A stretch of 33,072 nt of DNA from Candidatus Zhuqueibacterota bacterium. Lineage in GTDB: Bacteria > Zhuqueibacterota > Zhuqueibacteria > Zhuqueibacterales > Geothermadaptataceae. The notes under the pieces are model-generated. The model saw nothing but the letters and a program-made list of their open reading frames with translations, made no database searches and had not been told where the DNA came from. Location of the stretch: contig WFVT01000304.1 of the NCBI GenBank assembly GCA_015491485.1, forward strand, positions 1-33,072, read 5' to 3'. Positions 1 to 8,479 of the stretch are shown here, one piece after another. How positions within the stretch are numbered: the stretch's first letter is position 1; each line of letters opens with the position of its first letter. Made by a program: the position numbers and the translations under genes.

Positions 1-165
1 CTCATAACTTTAATGATTTAAATGAAATTTGGCTAATTTTAAAAAATAGCGACATTGGTATATTATTTGCTTGAAACGGACGAGGATTATTCTGACGTTC
101 AAGCGTTCGCACCAAATTTCGTTCTGACCGGAAAGCAGTTTCAACAAAGAAATAGGTGAAATTAC

Positions 166-609
166 ATGTTTGTAATTCGAAGCCTTTTGATTGGATTGCT
201 TGTGATTTTGCCGGAAATGCTTGCCGCGCAGTCGGTAACGCTCCGGCCGCTCAAACCAACGACCACCAAGCCGGTTTTGTATGAGCTGCGGGTGCAGCTC
301 AGCACGCCCCTTTCACCGACAGCGGTGGTTGAAGTCCAATTCCCCCGATATTTTGATCTATCCTCGCTTAAAATTGCCGGCTCTAATCAAATCAAAGGGG
401 GAATCCAATTTTCTGTGGATTCCACCACCGTTACCCTGAAGCGCAGCGGTCTGGGGCCCGCGATTGCGGCCGGACAACCGGTCTCCCTGATTTTCGGCCC
501 TGTGGCACAAAAAGATACGGTTGCTGCCGACAGCGTGAATATTCGGATTTTTTATGACGGATTGCAACAACGAACTCATTTTCAAGCCTTTAAGATCGGG
601 ATACGATAA
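166..609 (+). CDS. Small secreted protein, stand-alone copy of the N-terminal domain of the downstream giant surface protein
   Basis: A 147-residue protein with a signal peptide (hydrophobic residues about 5-20, likely cleavage after LAAQ near residue 22) and no further membrane segment, so it should be exported. The mature part is beta-rich and resembles residues 35-165 of the next gene. Both have an FP..FD.SS stretch, then an AG.PV...FG.VA block, then TVAAD and a D(G/N) near the end. No enzyme motif is visible, so an Ig-like or adhesion/assembly role is only a guess. An AGGTGA ribosome binding site 6 nt before the ATG supports the start. The stop lies 7 nt before the next ATG, so the two genes are probably one operon. 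The AT-rich 1-165 leader is the likely promoter region, but I found no good pair of -35/-10 boxes in it. Confidence 0.75.
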   Translation: MFVIRSLLIGLLVILPEMLAAQSVTLRPLKPTTTKPVLYELRVQLSTPLSPTAVVEVQFPRYFDLSSLKIAGSNQIKGGIQFSVDSTTVTLKRSGLGPAIAAGQPVSLIFGPVAQKDTVAADSVNIRIFYDGLQQRTHFQAFKIGIR

Positions 610-616
610 ATAAACC

Positions 617-3600
617 ATGAAAAGTCCAGCATACGACATGGCATCACGACGTCTTCTGACTGTTCTGCTCCTCATTAGCGGCTTGTTTTGGCTGATCCCA
701 CGGGCGGCCCTGGCACAAATCACTTCAATTACGGTGACACCGAGCAACGCCGCCGCGGGTGAAGAGACCATTTATGAGGTTCAATTCACTCCATCTGTGG
801 ATATTTTAAATAATGATCAGTTGGTTTTCGATTTTCCCTCGGGTTTTGATGCTTCCAGCGTGATTGTTGCCAGCGCCATTTCCGGTATGGATGGCGGCTT
901 AACGGTAACCAGCACGACGACGTTACAGGTGGTTTTAACCCGCGATGCCACGGGGACCACCGTGACGGCGGGTACCCCGGTTACGGTGCGGTTTGGTAAC
1001 GTGGCAAATCATACCGTGGCTGCCGATACCTATACGCTGGATGTAACGCTAAGAGATAATGCCGGAACGACAACGAAAGACACCGGAACCTCCTCGGCGT
1101 TCACCATCACCCACAATCAGTTGGATCATTTTAGTGTTTCCAACTCGGCGGGAGGACTGATCGGAACGCAAACCGCGGGCGTATCTTTTGATATCCGGGT
1201 GATTGCCCAGGATGCTTACAATAATACGGTCACCTCATTCACCGGGACCGTTTCCATCGATGACGTCACCGGGACGATCTCCCCCACCACCAGCGCAAAT
1301 TTCACGGCGGGAGTGCTGTCAAGTCAGACCGTTACTATTACGGAAGCCAATTCGAACAATAAAATCACCGTCACCTCTGGAGCGGTTACCGGGACCTCCA
1401 ACACATTTGCGGTGGACCCGGCCTCTCTGGATCATTTCACGCTGTCAAGTATCGCCAGTCCGCAGACGGCGGGTACCGCGTTTTCGGTTACCATTACGGC
1501 GGAAGATGCGTATGGTAACCGGGTGACCGGTTTTAACGGCACCGTGAACATCAGTATCAGTTCCGGAACGGTGACTCCGACCACCAGCGGCAGTTTTGTG
1601 AATGGCGTCCGTACGGAATCCATCAATGTACTCACCGCCGGTACGGGGCTGACACTGACCGTGGATGATGGATCGGGAAATACCGGCACCTCGAACAGCT
1701 TTGATGTCAACCCCGGCGCTCTGGATCATTTTCTGGTAACGGCACAGGGTGGCGGAGCCATCGGAACGCAAACGGCGGGTACGGCATTCGATATCGCCAT
1801 TACCGCACAAGATGCTTACAATAATACTGTCACCAGCTTTACCGGGACGGTGACCCTATCGGATGTCACAGGCACCATTTCACCGACGACCAGCGCCAAT
1901 TTTACCAATGGCGTGCTTGCTTCCCAGTCGGTGACCATTACCAAAGCATCCAGCAATGTAACCATTACCGCCACCGCAAGCGGAAAAACCGGCACCTCGA
2001 ACAGTTTTACCGTAAATCCAGCGGCATTGGACCATTTCACCATTTCCACCATTCCGAGTCCGCAGACCGCTGGAACCGCATTCCCCGTTACCATCACGGC
2101 ACAGGATGTCTATAACAATACGGTAACCGGGTTTTCCGGCACGGTCAATATCAGTATCAGTTCCGGAACCGTAACCCCGACTACATCCGGTTCATTCAGC
2201 GGCGGCGTGCGCACCGAATCCATCAATGTGCTCACTGCCGGTACGGGGCTGACGCTGACTGTGGATGATGGTTCGGGAAATACCGGCACCTCGAACACGT
2301 TTGATGTCAACCCCGGCGCCCTTGACCATTTTGAAATCACGGCCACCGACGGCAACAATATTCCGGCTCAAAATGTCGGCCAATCGTTTGATATACGCAT
2401 TGAGGCGCACGACGGCAACCATAATATCGTTACCAGTTTTATCGATCCGGTGACCCTCTCCGATTTGACCGGTACCATTTCCCCCACCACCAGTGCAACA
2501 TTTACCGCTGGGGTGCTGGATACGCAAAGCGTCACCATTACCAGTACCCAGACATCGAATACCATTACGGCGACCGGCGGCGGCAAATCCGGTACATCCA
2601 ATGCGTTTGACGTCAACCCCGGATCCATCCAGCATATCGTGTTGCGCACGGCTCCAAACGGCGGCGGCGTGGAGTTCGCCGACTACCAGATGACTGCTGA
2701 TGACTCTGTGACCATCTGGGCCGCCGGGTACGATATCGGAAACACCTATCTGGGCGATGTGAGTGTGACCTGGTCGAGTACCGGGGCGCTGGCACCGGCC
2801 GCTTCCGGAACCGGCGCATCGTTTACCTTCAAGCCGACAACCGCCAGTGTCAACGGCACCACCGGCACCATCGTTGGCACCCACTCCACCGCGGGTAGCG
2901 ATGCCACCGGTACGATCACGGTAACGCCGGGCGTGCCTTCGGGCGCTGTGACGTTGACTCCCTCGCCCGCGGCGATTCCGGCAGACGGCACCAGTACCTC
3001 CACCATTACTTCGTCCATCATTGTGGATGCCGACGGCAATGCCGTCGGTCCCGGCCGGCAGTTTACGGTGCTTTTGCCTTCGGTGGGAACCATTCCGGAT
3101 ACGCAAGATGTGAATGCATCGCTGAACGGGATTCAGGTGGAGACCAACAGCAACAGTCAATTGTCGTTTCTGTTTAAGGCGGATACCGTGGGCGGCGAAG
3201 CCGTTATTTCTGTGGCCAGTGTGGAAGGATCGGCAGCCGGAAACACCCAGGTGACCGTTGGAAATATACAAATCACCGCCATCAATGCCCCGCAATATGT
3301 CACCCGGGGACAGCAAGATGCTCAGGTCACCATGGCCGTGCGGAATATCGGCTCCAGCACCGTGTCTCTCACCTCAGCCAATTTAACGTTTACCGGCACC
3401 GGCGGTTTTGACCGTGCGGCGGATTATCCCACCATTACCCGCGCCGATACCATCACTGCCATTCCCGGCGGCGTAACCGCCAATTTGATTTTCCTGGTGG
3501 ACGTCAGCGCAACGGCTACCATCGATACGGTCACCATTGACGGCGTTGTGAACGGCACCATCGGTGGCACCCCGGTTTCGGATACCGCAGCCGACAGCAC

Positions 3601-6600
3601 TGCTCGTTGGCTGGTTCAAAAACCGGCGGCTTTGCTGGTTCAGTCGGTTACCGGGCCGGACTCTGTGGCGCAGGGGCAGCAAAATATCGACGTTGCGGTC
3701 TGGCTGGCGAATAACCTGGGCGATGGCCAGACGGCGACCGCTGTGATCGACAGCATCGTGCTGTCATTCCGGAAAGGCGCCGCCGATGTCAATAGCCAAT
3801 ATATTGTCACTGAAGTGGGCAGCAATCCCACGACTCTGGCGGGGGGAACCCGTTCCGCCTTTCACTTCACCGTCAATGTCGGAGCGGCGGCTGATACCGG
3901 GGCGGTCATCATCGATGCCATGGCATATGGAAAGGATCAAAATGCGCAAACCCTGATTTCCGATGCCAATGGTGCGGATACCACGCACACCTGGAATGTA
4001 TCCACAGCCGCAGCGTTGCAAATCGTGTCCATCACCCCCAGCCAGCCATCTGTAACCGCCGGTATGACCAAACAGTGGATTGCCAAAATGGCGGTAGCTA
4101 ACAACAGCTCATCCACGATTCAGTTGGATTTGAGTGCAACATCCACCTACATCCGATTTTACAGCGGCGCCAATAACGTCACGTCGGAATACACGATCAC
4201 TCAGCCCACACAGTTGAAAAGCGGCGGTACGGTACTCGGTCCCAGTATCACCGATACGCTGGAATTCGTAATTACGCAAACCGGCACCACTACAGGCAAC
4301 ATTATCATTTCCGGCCGGGTTGCCGGAACGGATTTGGGGCCGGGACTGCCGGTGAGCGATGATACCAACGACGGCGGCAAAGGTCAGGTGGCGGTACAGA
4401 CACCGGCCGATTTGCAAATAACGGCGATTGAGCCGTCGCAAGCCGCGGCGACTGTGAATCAAACCCGGCCGTGGTCGCTGGCGGTCAAAGTCAAAAACGC
4501 CGGTGGTGCAGATATTCGATTGACCTTTCAAGCCGACTCGACCACGATTTCGCTGTCCGATACCACCGGCTACCGCTGGACCCGCCCAACTCAGCTTTCC
4601 GGGGGAGGCGCCATTTTGCCCGGGAACAGCAGCGGAACGCTGGTATTCACGGTTGATACCACCGGTTCGAATCTGGGAGTCAATCGGGTCAATGCAATTG
4701 TGTCCGGATTTGAGATCAATACCGGAACCTTTTTGAGCGATACCACGACCACCGTAAATGACACCAGTTTTGTAGTCCAGACCCCGGCGGTGATCCGGAT
4801 TGACAGCACGTATATTGACACCACCACAGCACCGAATCCACCGTTCGTCAATAACAAACAGACGTATAAAATCAATGTGCTGGTGAGTAACTCGGGCCAG
4901 GAAGCGGTGGATAGTTTGCGAATCCAGCTAACCACCACGGGCGTTTCCGCGATTGGTCCGCAAACACCGGATTATGCTACCGTGCCGGGAAACGGCAGTT
5001 CCACGGTGGGCATACAGGTTACGGCGCCCGACTTCGAAGCATTGGAAACCTTTACGGCGCAAATTGTTAAGGCTGTCAGCCGCAACACCCAAACCGTGCC
5101 CACGGTTTTGCCGCCGGTGGACACGACCGAGACGGTGCAATCGCAAATTCCAGCCGGATTACAGATACTCCAGGTTGCCACTTCCGACACCGCCGTTTCT
5201 GCCAATCAGATCAGCCCCTGGCAAATCTTTGTGGTGGTAAAGGATACCGGTTCCTCGGGCATTCTCTTTCAGCCCAAAGCGGAAGACATTACTTTTAAAA
5301 TGAATGGAGTCGTGCGCACCGATTTTGAAGTCGCTCCACCAACCCGGTTGAATGGGCGGGCCAACCTGTTTCTGCCGGGCGGGGAGACCGATACTCTGGC
5401 TTATACCGTCAACCGTACCGGAAAACAGGGCGGGGTTGCGACCATTATTGCCAAAGTCGGTGGCTCCGACATCAATGACCGGAGTGCTCTGGAAAGCTCC
5501 GACAGCACGCAAATTGCCATCGAAACCAGCGCGTTTGTGCGCATCATCGACACCTCACCGATAGTGAACAATCTCATTTCGCAGGACATCGGCCGGGTCA
5601 ATATCGGACAGGTGTTTCAGATCAAAGTCACGGTGGAAAATGCCGGCCTCGAGCCCGTGAAGGATGTGGTGGTGCAACTGCAGAGTGCGGGACCGTCGCA
5701 AATTGCAGCGCCTATTGATACCATCGCCAATCTGGCTGCGCAAAGTACGGCCTCTCTGTTTTTTACCGTACGGGCGGATAGTTCGATCAATCTAACCGGT
5801 GAAGATTTTCAATCCAAAATTCTGGCAGCCACGGCCGTACAGAGCGGCAAGCCCGCTCCCATCCGCGCCCCTTCCGATGATTTTGCGCGCATTTTGATCG
5901 AGTGGCCGGCGCTGTTACAAATCCAGGCGAATACGGCGCCCAGCGGTGGAAAGCTTGCCGTGGGCCAATCGTTTACGTTCTCCGCCCTGGTCAAAAATCT
6001 CGGCGACGCCCAACTGGCATCCGGTGGCAAAGTTACATTGCAGTTGCCGACCAACTATCAAACCAATGATCCCTTAACCCGCGATTTTACCGCCGGTACG
6101 CCGGTGAACTGGACGGTCACGGCGCCGCCGGTGCCCAGCGGGCCTGATACGTTTGTGGTGCGGATATCAACCATTCCCAACGATATTAACATCAATGCTC
6201 CCGCAGCGGTCGCGCGTCAGGCGGACACCCTTATTGTAGAAACCGACACCACCCGCATCGAAATCGATTCTTTGTATGTCAGCGCACCGGAGGGCGCCAG
6301 AGACGACACCCTGTCAACGGATCAATTGTTCACCCTGGCGTTGTCCATTGACCGGACGCCGAATTTGCCCAATATCACCGCGACGCTCCGCCTGCCGCCG
6401 GGGTATAGTTTCCGGTTCGGTCCGGCGGATTCCAGCAAAAATATGCCGCTCGGAACCAGCGTGGTATATTGGGACGTTCGTACGCCGGGATTGCCATCTG
6501 CGGGACCGGATCCACTGGTGGTGCGCGTTTATGGAACAGACGCAAAAAACAACCTCATCGAATCGTATGACACTTTGCACGTACAAACCGTGCTGAGGGC

Positions 6601-8479
6601 ACAGCTTAAAGTGTCGAGCCGGATTATCAGTCCGCCAGGGGCGGAAACCGGAAGCCTTGCCCGGGGACAGCGTTTTGTGCTGCGGGCGTTTATCGAGAAT
6701 CAGGGCACAGCCCGAACGGTGGGGAAAGCCGAGCTGCGTCTCGATCCGGGCGCCACTGGAGTCACCACCAGCGATACGTTGATCAAGCAGGTGGATGTTG
6801 GTGCTTTTGTGGATTGGGAGCTGAAGGCACCGGATACCGTATCGAGTCAGAAGCCCATTACGGTCCGCATCCACCGGACACCGAAAGATGAAAATACCAA
6901 TCAGATTGCAGCGTGGGTACAAAATGGCCGCTCCACTCTGCTGGTGGAAACCCGGGATGTCGGAAAAATCACCGCGGGGTCACTGCAAATCACCAGTCCG
7001 GTTGGCGCCACCGATGGGGTTTTGAGCACCGAACAGACTTTCACCATCGGGACTACGCTGAACTGGACGGATGTGGCGGACATTCAAGCCGAGGTGGTAC
7101 TTCCTCCGGGATTCACGGCGGCCGATAAAATCGTACAGCCCAACAATAAAAACACAACCGGCACCGAATTTTTGAGCTGGCAGATCCAGGCGCCGAAATC
7201 ACGGACGGACCAGGCGGCGATTTTTGTGGTTGTTCGCGGACGAGATGCAGCGGATACCACCCGTATCACGGTGAATAGCGATACGCTGTCGCTGCGTGTG
7301 GTGAATAAAGCGGTGCTGACGCTGAGAGCGGAAATCGTGGATCCGGCAACCGCAACCGACGGTGTAGTCACCACGGATCTGGAGTTTACCGTGCGGGCGA
7401 TTGTTCAAAATCAGCCCAATGCTGCGGGCGTGGTGGGCAGTGACAGCATCCGGATGACCTTGCCGCCCGGATATAGCAGTTCTGAACCGGCGGTTAAATC
7501 CACGCAGGACGGTGTCGCCGAATGGCGCATCAAAGCGCCTTCGGCGCCGCACAAAGAGCCGCGTTCCATTCGATTTGCCGTGCTGGCGCATCCGCGGGAT
7601 GAGAACAGCGAAGAGATTGTATTTATCTCGCCCTCTGAAGTGCAGATTTCCATTTTAGCCGAACGCAGTCAGTTGGTGGTGCAAGAAGTCGCCTTTAATC
7701 CGGAGCCGACAATTTCTGCCGGCCAAACCGACGTGCCGCTGATCAAACTGCAATTTGAAAATACCGGCTCCCCGGGATCGAGCAACATTCTGGTTAAAAA
7801 GATCACGGTGGATGTCTTGGATCGGGATGGACAGCCGCTGCAGGCTTCGGATGTTTTTGCCGCGCTGAAAATTACGCGCGAATCCGACAATACGTTGTTT
7901 GCGCAGAAAGCAGCGGTACCGGGCAATACGGCGGTGGAGTTGAACTTTTTGCAGGATGCGGTTCTCGAACCGCAAACTCCCATTGTTTTTGTCATTTCGG
8001 CGGATATTTCTCAAAACGCCAAGCTCAATGCGTTTAACTTGCGGCTCTCCAGTCAAAATCAAATAACCGCCATCGATCAGGACAGCGATCAGCCGGTCAG
8101 TGTGGAGATATTCAACCAGGAAGGCCAAAAAAGTGCGATCGAAACCGGCAAAATGGTGCTGATCGACCGCAAGTTTACCAACAGCTTTTTTAATCGCCCC
8201 AATCCGTTCGGTTCCTCCGAGCGCCCGGTGACCAAATTCATCTATCATCTGGAGAAAAACTCCGACGTGACTCTCCGGATTTATACCCTGTTCGGCGAGC
8301 TGGTATGGGAGAAGCGGTTTAGCGCAAGCGATCCACAGGGACAGGCTGACGGAGGGCCGAAAGTCATTACCTGGAACGGCACCAACGGTCGCGGAATACG
8401 CGTCTTAAATGGCGTTTACCTTGCCGTTCTGACTACCAACGCTGGAACTGTCACCACGAAAGTCGCGGTGATCCGATGA
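617..8479 (+). CDS. Giant repeat-rich secreted surface protein with T9SS/FlgD-like C-terminal sorting domain
   Basis: A 2620-residue protein. The signal peptide spans residues 1-34 (ending AALA-Q); M8 is an alternative start. Residues 35-165 resemble the upstream small protein. Residues 169-670 are five Ig-like repeats of the LDHF...SPQTAGTAF type, in an alternating A/B pattern. Residues about 880-2420 hold many degenerate CARDB-like beta domains (recurring N.G......V.L and P.GA.DG.LST.Q.FT patterns). The last 100 residues (NRPNPF at 2526, then Y.L......L.IYTLFGE, W.GTN.RG, NGVYLAVL, ending KVAVIR) match the FlgD-like/type A sorting domain that directs proteins through T9SS in the Bacteroidetes group. 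I infer an extracellular adhesin, sheath or matrix protein. It is translationally coupled to the next gene (ATGA overlap), whose PorV-like domain belongs to a family that carries such substrates across the outer membrane. No catalytic motif was seen. Confidence 0.85.
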   Translation: MKSPAYDMASRRLLTVLLLISGLFWLIPRAALAQITSITVTPSNAAAGEETIYEVQFTPSVDILNNDQLVFDFPSGFDASSVIVASAISGMDGGLTVTSTTTLQVVLTRDATGTTVTAGTPVTVRFGNVANHTVAADTYTLDVTLRDNAGTTTKDTGTSSAFTITHNQLDHFSVSNSAGGLIGTQTAGVSFDIRVIAQDAYNNTVTSFTGTVSIDDVTGTISPTTSANFTAGVLSSQTVTITEANSNNKITVTSGAVTGTSNTFAVDPASLDHFTLSSIASPQTAGTAFSVTITAEDAYGNRVTGFNGTVNISISSGTVTPTTSGSFVNGVRTESINVLTAGTGLTLTVDDGSGNTGTSNSFDVNPGALDHFLVTAQGGGAIGTQTAGTAFDIAITAQDAYNNTVTSFTGTVTLSDVTGTISPTTSANFTNGVLASQSVTITKASSNVTITATASGKTGTSNSFTVNPAALDHFTISTIPSPQTAGTAFPVTITAQDVYNNTVTGFSGTVNISISSGTVTPTTSGSFSGGVRTESINVLTAGTGLTLTVDDGSGNTGTSNTFDVNPGALDHFEITATDGNNIPAQNVGQSFDIRIEAHDGNHNIVTSFIDPVTLSDLTGTISPTTSATFTAGVLDTQSVTITSTQTSNTITATGGGKSGTSNAFDVNPGSIQHIVLRTAPNGGGVEFADYQMTADDSVTIWAAGYDIGNTYLGDVSVTWSSTGALAPAASGTGASFTFKPTTASVNGTTGTIVGTHSTAGSDATGTITVTPGVPSGAVTLTPSPAAIPADGTSTSTITSSIIVDADGNAVGPGRQFTVLLPSVGTIPDTQDVNASLNGIQVETNSNSQLSFLFKADTVGGEAVISVASVEGSAAGNTQVTVGNIQITAINAPQYVTRGQQDAQVTMAVRNIGSSTVSLTSANLTFTGTGGFDRAADYPTITRADTITAIPGGVTANLIFLVDVSATATIDTVTIDGVVNGTIGGTPVSDTAADSTARWLVQKPAALLVQSVTGPDSVAQGQQNIDVAVWLANNLGDGQTATAVIDSIVLSFRKGAADVNSQYIVTEVGSNPTTLAGGTRSAFHFTVNVGAAADTGAVIIDAMAYGKDQNAQTLISDANGADTTHTWNVSTAAALQIVSITPSQPSVTAGMTKQWIAKMAVANNSSSTIQLDLSATSTYIRFYSGANNVTSEYTITQPTQLKSGGTVLGPSITDTLEFVITQTGTTTGNIIISGRVAGTDLGPGLPVSDDTNDGGKGQVAVQTPADLQITAIEPSQAAATVNQTRPWSLAVKVKNAGGADIRLTFQADSTTISLSDTTGYRWTRPTQLSGGGAILPGNSSGTLVFTVDTTGSNLGVNRVNAIVSGFEINTGTFLSDTTTTVNDTSFVVQTPAVIRIDSTYIDTTTAPNPPFVNNKQTYKINVLVSNSGQEAVDSLRIQLTTTGVSAIGPQTPDYATVPGNGSSTVGIQVTAPDFEALETFTAQIVKAVSRNTQTVPTVLPPVDTTETVQSQIPAGLQILQVATSDTAVSANQISPWQIFVVVKDTGSSGILFQPKAEDITFKMNGVVRTDFEVAPPTRLNGRANLFLPGGETDTLAYTVNRTGKQGGVATIIAKVGGSDINDRSALESSDSTQIAIETSAFVRIIDTSPIVNNLISQDIGRVNIGQVFQIKVTVENAGLEPVKDVVVQLQSAGPSQIAAPIDTIANLAAQSTASLFFTVRADSSINLTGEDFQSKILAATAVQSGKPAPIRAPSDDFARILIEWPALLQIQANTAPSGGKLAVGQSFTFSALVKNLGDAQLASGGKVTLQLPTNYQTNDPLTRDFTAGTPVNWTVTAPPVPSGPDTFVVRISTIPNDININAPAAVARQADTLIVETDTTRIEIDSLYVSAPEGARDDTLSTDQLFTLALSIDRTPNLPNITATLRLPPGYSFRFGPADSSKNMPLGTSVVYWDVRTPGLPSAGPDPLVVRVYGTDAKNNLIESYDTLHVQTVLRAQLKVSSRIISPPGAETGSLARGQRFVLRAFIENQGTARTVGKAELRLDPGATGVTTSDTLIKQVDVGAFVDWELKAPDTVSSQKPITVRIHRTPKDENTNQIAAWVQNGRSTLLVETRDVGKITAGSLQITSPVGATDGVLSTEQTFTIGTTLNWTDVADIQAEVVLPPGFTAADKIVQPNNKNTTGTEFLSWQIQAPKSRTDQAAIFVVVRGRDAADTTRITVNSDTLSLRVVNKAVLTLRAEIVDPATATDGVVTTDLEFTVRAIVQNQPNAAGVVGSDSIRMTLPPGYSSSEPAVKSTQDGVAEWRIKAPSAPHKEPRSIRFAVLAHPRDENSEEIVFISPSEVQISILAERSQLVVQEVAFNPEPTISAGQTDVPLIKLQFENTGSPGSSNILVKKITVDVLDRDGQPLQASDVFAALKITRESDNTLFAQKAAVPGNTAVELNFLQDAVLEPQTPIVFVISADISQNAKLNAFNLRLSSQNQITAIDQDSDQPVSVEIFNQEGQKSAIETGKMVLIDRKFTNSFFNRPNPFGSSERPVTKFIYHLEKNSDVTLRIYTLFGELVWEKRFSASDPQGQADGGPKVITWNGTNGRGIRVLNGVYLAVLTTNAGTVTTKVAVIR
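1121..2626 (+). repeat. Alternating A-B-A-B-A tandem array inside the giant surface gene
   Basis: Five in-frame units begin with codons for LDHF at 1121, 1427, 1721, 2027 and 2321; a degenerate sixth (IQHI) begins at 2627. Spacings are 306, 294, 306, 294 and 306 nt, so A units are 102 residues and B units 98, with an exact 600-nt superperiod. A units carry TGTISPTTSA and B units carry SSGTVTPTTSG. DNA identity at the 600-nt offset is high in the B units: a 20-nt block at 1550-1569 recurs exactly at 2150-2169, and the stretch from 1621 closely matches that from 2221. This fits duplication of a two-domain unit. Confidence 0.9.

Noticed and set aside
2192-3316. 374-codon open frame on the - strand
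   Set aside because: Antisense of the Gly/Thr-rich repeats of the giant surface gene; its Gly/Arg/His-rich sequence follows from that repeat.
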